9,888 nt of DNA from assembly GCA_964568885.1 (NCBI GenBank), contig CAZMSF010000036.1, positions 1 to 9,888 of the forward strand, given 5' to 3'. The stretch is from JAUSNA01 sp964568885 (lineage in GTDB: Bacteria; Patescibacteriota; Microgenomatia; Levybacterales; GWA1-39-11). The position numbers were made by a program, and so were the translations under genes. Shown piece after piece: positions 5,824 to 9,888 of this stretch. Within the stretch, counting starts at the first letter, position 1. Every line of letters begins with the position of its first letter. A model generated the notes under the pieces. That model ran no database searches, had not been told where the DNA came from, and saw only the letters and a program-made list of their open reading frames with translations.

Positions 5824-7620
5824 TCACACAGCGTTTAACCAATCCCAAAATTTTTCGTACGGATAGGTATTAATAACATCGCCCTTTTCAAGCCACCCTC
5901 GTCTTGCCACAGCTACCCCGTAGAACAGATTGTCCATATGTCTTATGGCATGGCTATCGGTGTCAATTACAAAGCGTATTCCCATATCTTTTGCGTCTTT
6001 TACCAAAGTGTCAGGAAGGTCAAGTCGCTCGGGCCAAGCGTTAATTTCAAGCGCTTTATTGTGTTCTTTACAGAATTCAAACAACTTTTCCCAGTCGAGC
6101 TGATAGCCTGTGCGTGAGTTGATGAGTCTTCCTGTTGGATGGGCAAGGATACGGGCTTTCGGATGGGAAAGACCTTTTAAAACCCTTTGCGTCATCTTAT
6201 CTATCGGTGTATTGAACGAGCTATGCACAGAGACGATAGCCCCATCGATGAGGTTCAGGCACCGATCATCCAAAGCAAGTTCACCGGAAGAAAGGATATC
6301 AACTTCAAGTAAATTTATTATACGAACACTTTTTGTGTTCGAGCTCTTTTCTTGCACGTATTTAAGATGTTCAATTTTTTCCCTCCTTTTTTGAAGAATG
6401 TCATAAATCTCATCTTTTGAATGATTCATTACACTTGGGTTATGTTCGGAAAATCCCAGATAGGAATATCCAAGTTCTTCTGCCTTTTTCAGCATATCTT
6501 CCATCGACGCATTCCCATAGTCGTGGCTTGAGTCAATTGGATAATTCGAATGAATGTGCAAGTCACCTTTCATATCGGAAAGTTCTATAAGTTTTGGCAG
6601 TTTGCCGTGAAGTGCCGCTTCAATTTCTCCTTCGTTTTCACGGATTTCGGGAGGAATCCAGTCCATACCCAAAAAACGGTAGAATTTCTCTTCTGTATCG
6701 AATTCCTTGAGTTTGTTATTGTCCCCCGTAATTTTTATTCCCCTCTCTGAAAGCGAATAGCCTCTTTTTATGGCGTACTCGCGAAGAGCCACGTTGTGAT
6801 GCTTGCTGCCTGTAAAATGCTGGAGAAGGGAGCCGAATTGAGCGGGCGGAAGAACAAGAAGATCTATATGTTTTCCTCCCCCTATGAGAAGAGAAGCGGT
6901 TGTCGGTCCTTTTTCGATTACGCGTTCTTTTGCCGGGAAAGAAACGAAGTGTTCAATGACGGCTGAAGGATTTTTTGAGGTTACGGCAAAGTCCACGTCT
7001 CCTATAGTAGAAACCATTCTTCTGAGACTTCCAAGAGGCATTATTTTATCAATGTCCTTGGATTTTTCCATGTGTCTCATTACTTCCTGCGCGAGTGAAA
7101 AAGCGTAAGGAAGCACCATTCTGCCGGTTTTAGTGGTCCCTGTTTTGTACTCCGAAATCGCCTGCAGAATATCTTGCTGGGATTTCTCACCAAACCCGTC
7201 AAGCTCGGCAATTCTGCCTTGCGATGCCATCTTCTCAATGTCCGCAATTACCGTTGCAGGGTTTGACAACTTAAAATGCGCGACAAGTCTGAATGCTTTT
7301 TTCGGGCCGAAAGAGGGAATATCAAGAAGCGGAAAAACGGCAGGTGAAACGTCTTTCATAATATTCTCGTAATGTTCTACATGCCCTGTCGTAAAGAGCT
7401 CGGTCAAACGTTCCTGCATAGTTGCCCCGATTCCGGGGATTTTGTCGAGATTTTGTTGCTTGAAAAGGGTCGAAAGTTCTGTTGAGAGTTTCTCAACTAC
7501 CTCCGCCGCTTTCTGGTAGGCAATTATTTGGAACTTATATTTCTTCTCGTTTTGTATCGAATAAACAGCGGCAACTTTTCGAAATAGCTTCGCAATTTCA
7601 ATATTCGTAAACTCTTTCAT
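5824..7620 (-). CDS. polX: DNA polymerase/3'-5' exonuclease PolX (polymerase X plus PHP domain)
   Basis: PolX fills short gaps in base excision repair, and its PHP domain can provide 3'-5' exonuclease or AP-endonuclease activity. The protein from the ATG at 7620 has 598 residues, close to the usual ~570. Order: N-terminal lyase-like helical region (1-90) with HhH motif KIPGIGATMQERL; a second HhH near 98-116 (LDIPSFGPKKAFRLV); palm motif GSLRRMVSTIGDVDF (197-211) with Asp208 and Asp210, third Asp253 in HIDLLVLP; thumb; then PHP with DLHIHS (353-358), SEHN (391-394), Glu439, His466, AHPTGRL (493-499) and DTDSHA (553-558). An in-frame TTG at 7638 lies upstream of the predicted -10 box, so the ATG at 7620 is preferred. 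The common T-D-H of PHP motif 2 is S-E-H here; the other metal-ligand motifs look intact. Confidence 0.95.
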   Translation of the reverse strand: MKEFTNIEIAKLFRKVAAVYSIQNEKKYKFQIIAYQKAAEVVEKLSTELSTLFKQQNLDKIPGIGATMQERLTELFTTGHVEHYENIMKDVSPAVFPLLDIPSFGPKKAFRLVAHFKLSNPATVIADIEKMASQGRIAELDGFGEKSQQDILQAISEYKTGTTKTGRMVLPYAFSLAQEVMRHMEKSKDIDKIMPLGSLRRMVSTIGDVDFAVTSKNPSAVIEHFVSFPAKERVIEKGPTTASLLIGGGKHIDLLVLPPAQFGSLLQHFTGSKHHNVALREYAIKRGYSLSERGIKITGDNNKLKEFDTEEKFYRFLGMDWIPPEIRENEGEIEAALHGKLPKLIELSDMKGDLHIHSNYPIDSSHDYGNASMEDMLKKAEELGYSYLGFSEHNPSVMNHSKDEIYDILQKRREKIEHLKYVQEKSSNTKSVRIINLLEVDILSSGELALDDRCLNLIDGAIVSVHSSFNTPIDKMTQRVLKGLSHPKARILAHPTGRLINSRTGYQLDWEKLFEFCKEHNKALEINAWPERLDLPDTLVKDAKDMGIRFVIDTDSHAIRHMDNLFYGVAVARRGWLEKGDVINTYPYEKFWDWLNAV

Positions 7621-7626
7621 GAGTCT

Positions 7627-7635
7627 ATGATAGCA
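7627..7635 (-). promoter_or_regulatory. polX extended -10 promoter, leaderless type
   Basis: The minus strand reads TGCTATCAT (7635-7627), an extended -10 element (TGn plus a five-of-six match to TATAAT). The predicted start falls at about 7620, the A of the polX ATG. No good -35 box is present (GCAAAG at 17 bp), consistent with an extended -10 promoter. Confidence 0.5.
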
Positions 7636-7636
7636 C

Positions 7637-7660
7637 AAACGGCAATATGCTTTGCCGTTT
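7637..7660. repeat. Perfect 9-bp inverted repeat upstream of polX
   Basis: AAACGGCAA and TTGCCGTTT form a perfect 9-bp inverted repeat around a 6-nt centre. It lies directly upstream of the polX extended -10 and covers the place a -35 box would occupy, a position suited to an operator. It is also 8 bp before the -35 box of the divergent tRNA promoter. As RNA it resembles a terminator stem with a short T-run on the plus strand, but no plus-strand gene precedes it. Confidence 0.5.
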
Positions 7661-7668
7661 TGAGGCCA

Positions 7669-7697
7669 TTGACTGGCGATGCTCTTGTTGGTAGAAT
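7669..7697 (+). promoter_or_regulatory. Promoter for the tRNA-Asp transcript
   Basis: TTGACT (7669-7674) and TAGAAT (7692-7697) are spaced by 17 bp, each five of six matches to consensus. The predicted start is near 7704, about 110 nt upstream of tRNA-Asp, so the precursor would carry an unusually long structured 5' leader. It diverges from the polX promoter. Confidence 0.6.
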
Positions 7698-7752
7698 AGT
7701 TGGACCAAAGATTGAAGATTTTGGGGTGAAGCCAACCATTGCGCTACGCGCT

Positions 7753-7794
7753 GGGGTGGTATTCAAAGCTCTGAAAGAGCTTTTCATCCACCCC
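7753..7794 (+). other. Two-part hairpin in the tRNA-Asp 5' leader
   Basis: GGGGTGG (7753-7759) pairs with CCACCCC (7788-7794), enclosing a second perfect 8-bp stem AAAGCTCT/AGAGCTTT (7765-7772 with 7776-7783) closed by a 3-nt loop. The outer strand shares the nine bases GGGGTGGTA with the 5' end of the downstream tRNA-Asp, so this looks like a copy of the acceptor strand turned into a hairpin, or a degenerate tRNA. The rest of the leader (7704-7752) holds another partial copy, GGGGTGA at 7723, and a small GCGC/GCGC stem at 7741-7751. Confidence 0.5.
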
Positions 7795-7820
7795 AAAAAA
7801 ATAAAATTTTTTTGGGGTGG
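7788..7820 (+). repeat. Perfect 14-bp inverted repeat running into tRNA-Asp
   Basis: CCACCCC followed by seven A (7788-7801) is the exact reverse complement of seven T followed by GGGGTGG (7807-7820), with a 5-nt TAAAA loop. The right arm ends with the complete 5' acceptor strand of tRNA-Asp, so this stem competes both with the leader hairpin and with the mature tRNA acceptor stem. It could delay or control 5' processing, or act as a terminator-like switch. Confidence 0.65.
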
Positions 7821-7887
7821 TAGCTCAGTTGATTAGAGCGCTTCCCTGTCACGGAAGAGGTCGCGGGTTTGAGTCCCGTTCACCCCG
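7814..7887 (+). tRNA. tRNA-Asp (anticodon GTC)
   Basis: All arms of the cloverleaf can be drawn: acceptor GGGGTGG/TCACCCC (one G-U), D stem GCTC/GAGC, anticodon stem CTTCC/GGAAG with loop CTGTCAC and anticodon GTC at 7848-7850, 5-nt variable loop, T stem GCGGG/CCCGT with loop TTTGAGT, and discriminator G73, as expected for tRNA-Asp. CCA is not encoded (the next bases are CAA), so CCA-adding enzyme is needed. Only aspartate tRNA is recognised here; GatCAB acts on mischarged tRNA-Asn or tRNA-Gln, not on this one. Confidence 0.95.
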
Positions 7888-7897
7888 CAAGCACAGT

Positions 7898-7980
7898 GGG
7901 GTAATGCAACCTGTCACGGAAGAGGTCGCGTTGTTAGCTTCGCCAACCAGCGGGCTGGAATGAGTCCCGTTCACCCCGCA
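7898..7980 (+). pseudogene. Damaged partial copy of tRNA-Asp with a 30-nt insertion
   Basis: Two 21- and 20-nt blocks are identical to tRNA-Asp: the anticodon arm and variable loop (7910-7930, equal to 7845-7865) and the T-arm 3' half with acceptor strand (7961-7980, equal to 7870-7889). Where the tRNA has GGTT between these blocks, the copy has 30 nt (7931-7960) holding an imperfect GTTAGC/GCCAAC hairpin and a CCAGC/GCTGG palindrome. The D arm is missing; GGGGT at 7898-7902 could be a remnant of the acceptor. It cannot fold as a normal tRNA. It may be a duplication relic, an integration scar or an assembly artefact; a processed RNA role cannot be excluded. Confidence 0.65.
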
Positions 7981-8027
7981 AAAAAATATTTCTGCCCCGA
8001 ATTCATTTTCTGCCTCAGTAAGTATCT

Positions 8028-8672
8028 ATGGTTAAAAAAATAAAAAACAGTTACGAAAGCATTCTTGATAAAAGATATGATTTTGACATCCAAAAGTTAA
8101 TGGATAATTCCAACTCGTATAAAAGTCTTGTATATGGGATTGTCACCGTTGTAGTGCTCTTTGTTGTTCTGGCGCTTGGTATCAGAACATTGTCTCAGAA
8201 TAAAGCTCAAATAGATGATGGGGCGGTTATGACGCAAAAATCTACGGAAAATGCAACAAGTAACAGGTACGTTGTTTCGGAAGGAGAGACGTTGTGGAGC
8301 ATTGCTGAGAAATCATACAACGACGGATTCAAGTGGGGGGAAATTGCAAAAGCTAATAATATTTCCGACCCCACAACTCTAGAAAAAGGAGCACGTTTGG
8401 TTATTCCAAAACTTGCAATCGCTCAACAACCCACTCCATCAACTATCGGTGCATCAACGCAGCAGGCACCTGTCGGGCAGCTGCAAGAACAGCAGCCCGG
8501 TACAAAAATTACCGGCAACACATACACAACGGTTCATGGTGATTTCCTTTGGGAAATTGCGGTACGCGCGTATGGAGACGGATACAGGTGGGTAGACATC
8601 GCGCGTGCCAACAGCATTACAAATCCCGACCTCATTTTCTCAGGTAATGAATTAAAGCTTCCCAGACCTTAG
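8028..8672 (+). CDS. Membrane-anchored protein with two LysM domains
   Basis: The 214-residue protein has a charged N-terminal cytoplasmic segment (1-32), one membrane helix at about 34-51, then an extracytoplasmic part with two LysM domains: about 80-127 (YVVSEGETLWSIAEKSY...NNISDP...GARLVIP) and about 165-212 (YTTVHGDFLWEIAVRAYGDG...NSITNP...GNELKLP), joined by a Gln/Pro/Thr-rich linker (132-163). LysM binds N-acetylglucosamine-containing glycans, so it probably ties the cell envelope to peptidoglycan. No catalytic domain is present. An in-frame stop 9 nt before the ATG limits the start. I see neither a good Shine-Dalgarno nor a clear promoter, so it may be read from the tRNA-Asp promoter. 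It lies between two tRNA genes on the same strand. Confidence 0.9.
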   Translation: MVKKIKNSYESILDKRYDFDIQKLMDNSNSYKSLVYGIVTVVVLFVVLALGIRTLSQNKAQIDDGAVMTQKSTENATSNRYVVSEGETLWSIAEKSYNDGFKWGEIAKANNISDPTTLEKGARLVIPKLAIAQQPTPSTIGASTQQAPVGQLQEQQPGTKITGNTYTTVHGDFLWEIAVRAYGDGYRWVDIARANSITNPDLIFSGNELKLPRP

Positions 8673-8687
8673 TTTTTTTAAAAAAAC
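8672..8687. repeat. T7A7 palindrome after the LysM gene
   Basis: GTTTTTTT followed by AAAAAAAC is a perfect 16-nt palindrome starting at the last base of the LysM stop codon. It falls about 28-43 bp upstream of the predicted tRNA-Gly start site, where an A/T-rich UP-like element could boost a stable-RNA promoter. It has no loop or GC stem, so it is a poor terminator. Confidence 0.45.
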
Positions 8688-8699
8688 ATTCTTCCAGTA

Positions 8700-8708
8700 T
8701 GTTAAAAT
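8700..8708 (+). promoter_or_regulatory. tRNA-Gly extended -10 promoter
   Basis: TGTTAAAAT combines an extended TGn with TAAAAT, a five-of-six match. The predicted start is near 8715, three bases before the tRNA. The -35 position is a run of A, so the promoter would rely on the extended -10 and the A/T-rich upstream element. Confidence 0.45.
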
Positions 8709-8717
8709 TGCAATTAA

Positions 8718-8788
8718 GCGGGGTTCGTATACCGGTAGTATACTACCTTCCCAAGGTAGGGAAGCCAGTTCGATTCTGGTACCCCGCT
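8718..8788 (+). tRNA. tRNA-Gly (anticodon CCC)
   Basis: A full cloverleaf folds: acceptor GCGGGGT/ACCCCGC (7 bp), D stem GTAT/GTAT with two G-U pairs, anticodon stem CTACC/GGTAG with loop TTCCCAA and anticodon CCC at 8750-8752, 4-nt variable loop, T stem GCCAG/CTGGT with loop TTCGATT, and discriminator T73 as in bacterial tRNA-Gly. CCA is not encoded. The gene is 71 nt long. A T6 run follows at 8793. Confidence 0.95.
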
Positions 8789-8792
8789 CATC

Positions 8793-8798
8793 TTTTTT
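8793..8798 (+). terminator. T-run after tRNA-Gly, possible termination site
   Basis: Six T bases begin 4 nt after the tRNA 3' end. No separate hairpin precedes them, so termination would rely on the tRNA acceptor/T stem acting as the stem. Weak evidence. Confidence 0.3.
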
Positions 8799-8801
8799 GC
8801 A

Positions 8802-8830
8802 TTGAAAATCCAATTAAAATAAGCTACTCT
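8802..8830 (+). promoter_or_regulatory. Promoter of the small membrane protein gene, leaderless type
   Basis: TTGAAA (8802-8807) and TACTCT (8825-8830) are spaced 17 bp apart. The -35 is a good match; the -10 keeps only the key T1, A2 and T6. The predicted start is at about 8837, on or one base before the GTG start codon. Confidence 0.45.
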
Positions 8831-8837
8831 TGAATTT

Positions 8838-9179
8838 GTGAAAAAAGTAATCCTCGAAACACTTCTCGGACTCGTCCTTTCAATAGTCGGGTTTGGGGGA
8901 ATTTTTTATGGGCTCACTATTTCAACCGGCGGGATGTTGAATCTGGTATTCATAGGTGCAGGTTTTTTTGCCGTATGTATCGGGGTTTTTCTTCTGTATA
9001 AAGCAGGTACGAAAGATGTCCAAAAACCCAATTTCTCGATTACTCCAGTTCTCCCAGAGAATGGTGAAAAGAGTATCCTTGAGAAAAATCAAGAGCTCGT
9101 TAACGACTACAACAAGACTATGAGGGCAAGGGATAAATTAAAAATTTTGAAAATGTCTGCGACGGTGGATGAAAAATAA
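8838..9179 (+). CDS. Small two-helix membrane protein, unknown function
   Basis: I do not recognise this 113-residue protein. It starts with GTG and shows two hydrophobic helices (about 8-28 and 34-54) joined by a short STGG turn, a hairpin that would put both ends on the cytoplasmic side given the positive residues at 2-3 and 55-59. The rest is hydrophilic: a Pro-containing linker (62-75), then a charged, probably helical tail (77-107; EKNQELVNDYNKTMRARDKL) that could form a short coiled coil. No signal peptide cleavage site, Cys pair or catalytic motif is seen. It lies between tRNA-Gly and pyrG with its own predicted leaderless promoter, and ends in TAA 84 nt before pyrG. Steady amino-acid composition and a promoter support it being real; function is unknown. 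Confidence 0.75.
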   Translation: MKKVILETLLGLVLSIVGFGGIFYGLTISTGGMLNLVFIGAGFFAVCIGVFLLYKAGTKDVQKPNFSITPVLPENGEKSILEKNQELVNDYNKTMRARDKLKILKMSATVDEK

Positions 9180-9229
9180 TTCATCAAAAAGCAAGCATTT
9201 CTTCAATTTTTTTTAAGAAAAACTCCCCG

Positions 9230-9258
9230 TTGACACGTTTTGGCCCATTTGATAATAT
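9230..9258 (+). promoter_or_regulatory. pyrG promoter, leaderless type
   Basis: A perfect TTGACA (9230-9235) is followed after 17 bp by TAATAT (9253-9258). The predicted start is at 9264-9265, on the pyrG GTG codon. Overlapping GATAAT (9251) and TATAAA (9256) give alternative -10 registers at 15 and 20 bp spacing. There is no Shine-Dalgarno sequence before the GTG. Confidence 0.65.
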
Positions 9259-9263
9259 AAATC

Positions 9264-9888
9264 GTGCCGCGCAAGAATTTAAACACCAAATTCATTTTCG
9301 TGTCCGGAGGAGTAATTTCCGGAATAGGAAAGGGTCTCACAGCATCCTCAATCTCATTTCTTCTCAAGTCGGCAGGCTATAAAGTAGCCCCCATCAAATT
9401 CGAAAACTACCTGAATTTAGACGCCGGTACCATAAATCCCATAGAGCATGGGGACCCATTCCTTTGTGAAGACGGAACCGAGGCCGATATGGATATCGGC
9501 TCATACGAAAAATTCCTCGATGAGGATATGGGTAAGGAGAATTTCGTTACGATGGGAAGAATTTACCAGACGGTAATTGATAGGGAGAGAAGGTTTGAAT
9601 ACAACGGAGAAGATGTTGAAGCAATTCCTCATATCACCGATGAAATCATCTCGCGGATAAAAAATGTAGCTGCTGTCAGAGACGCAGATATAGTTGTCAT
9701 CGAGCTAGGTGGAACGGCAGGCGAATACCAGAATATTTTTTATTATGAGGCTTCACGTATTATGACACTGAAAAATCCGGGAGATGTCATCCACATTCAT
9801 GTCAGCTATGTCCCGACGCCTTCTCATTTGGGAGAGCCGAAAACAAAACCCACACAGCTTTCGGTAAGAACCCTTAATTCGATGGGGA
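9264..9888 (+). CDS. pyrG: CTP synthase (PyrG), N-terminal part, cut by window end
   Basis: CTP synthase makes CTP from UTP, ATP and glutamine. The 208 visible residues are the synthetase (amidoligase) domain: FVSGGVISGIGKG (12-24) with the P-loop Lys23, Lys45 in IKFENYLN, GTINPIEHGDPFLCEDG (55-71), metal-binding Asp77 in EADMDIGSYEKF, GRIYQTVIDRERR (98-110), IPHITDEI (121-128), Glu147 in ELGGTAGE, and EPKTKPTQLSVRTL (191-204). Catalytic lysines and acidic residues of the classical enzyme are kept, but the usual DPYINVDPGT is ENYLNLDAGT and GGTVGDIES is GGTAGEYQN, a divergent type. The GTG at 9264 gives a seven-residue lead before the conserved core and coincides with the predicted transcription start. 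The glutaminase domain lies beyond the window. Confidence 0.95.
   Translation, partial: MPRKNLNTKFIFVSGGVISGIGKGLTASSISFLLKSAGYKVAPIKFENYLNLDAGTINPIEHGDPFLCEDGTEADMDIGSYEKFLDEDMGKENFVTMGRIYQTVIDRERRFEYNGEDVEAIPHITDEIISRIKNVAAVRDADIVVIELGGTAGEYQNIFYYEASRIMTLKNPGDVIHIHVSYVPTPSHLGEPKTKPTQLSVRTLNSMG

Noticed and set aside
7753..7813. GGGTGG in the leader as a T-box antiterminator signature
   Set aside because: The T-box core continues with N-A-C-C-G-C-G, which is absent, and the downstream gene is a tRNA, not an amino-acid gene. The GGGGTGG is better explained as a copy of the tRNA acceptor strand.
8003..8027. Promoter directly before the LysM gene
   Set aside because: No hexamer at the expected -10 place resembles TATAAT (CAGTAA is there), and TTCATT is not at a matching distance.
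9168..9214. Terminator after the small membrane protein gene (GATGAA/TTCATC stem, later T8 run)
   Set aside because: The 6-bp stem is AT-rich, spans the stop codon, and is separated from the T8 run by over 20 nt. No GC-rich stem abuts the T-run.
1..9888. CRISPR array, insertion sequence, toxin-antitoxin or phage defence genes
   Set aside because: No regularly spaced repeats, transposase, terminal repeat pair or toxin-like frame was found; all sizeable genes are household or envelope genes.

Overview
The window reads like a piece of a small-genome bacterium of the Candidate Phyla Radiation (Patescibacteria). Indications: densely packed genes on a moderately AT-rich background; tRNAs without an encoded CCA end; a divergent CTP synthase N-terminus (GGVISGIGKG, then FENYLN...AGTINPIEHGDPFLC) of a kind I associate with CPR genomes; a MurT/GatD pair; and a DUF5680 gene inside the gatCAB operon. 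Three genes (gatA, murT, polX) end in TGA, so UGA is a stop here, which argues against the recoded Absconditabacteria/Gracilibacteria lineages. The placement is inference; no marker gene such as 16S rRNA is present.

Layout. Nine genes run on the minus strand from about 7620 down to 1: polX, lemA, htpX, murT, gatD, gatC, gatA, a DUF5680 gene, and the first nine codons of gatB. The overlaps and abutments (murT/gatD 4 nt, gatC/gatA 0 nt, gatA/DUF5680 4 nt, DUF5680/gatB 1 nt gap) imply translational coupling. From about 7660 rightwards everything is on the plus strand: a consensus-like promoter, a 110-nt structured leader, tRNA-Asp(GTC), a damaged second copy of that tRNA's 3' half, a membrane-anchored double-LysM protein, tRNA-Gly(CCC), a small two-helix membrane protein, and the 5' part of pyrG.

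Functions. lemA-htpX is a familiar pair linked to membrane-protein quality control. MurT-GatD amidates the D-Glu of lipid II, and the LysM protein probably binds peptidoglycan, so both point to a real cell wall. GatCAB makes Gln-tRNA(Gln) and/or Asn-tRNA(Asn) by amidation. PolX is a repair polymerase with a PHP nuclease domain. With PyrG, three separate glutamine-dependent amidotransferases lie in under 10 kb.

Most notable signals. First, six genes (murT, gatC, lemA, polX, the 8838 gene, pyrG) have a sigma70-like -10 element 5 to 9 nt upstream of the start codon, so transcription would start on or within about 3 nt of it: a leaderless-mRNA pattern that also corrects the lemA and polX starts. 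Second, the tRNA-Asp locus has a leader whose CCACCCC can pair either with an upstream GGGGTGG or with the 5' acceptor strand of the tRNA itself (a perfect 14-bp inverted repeat), and is followed by a tRNA-derived duplication carrying a 30-nt insertion. Third, the DUF5680 gene is coupled to gatA and gatB. I see no CRISPR array, insertion sequence or defence system.
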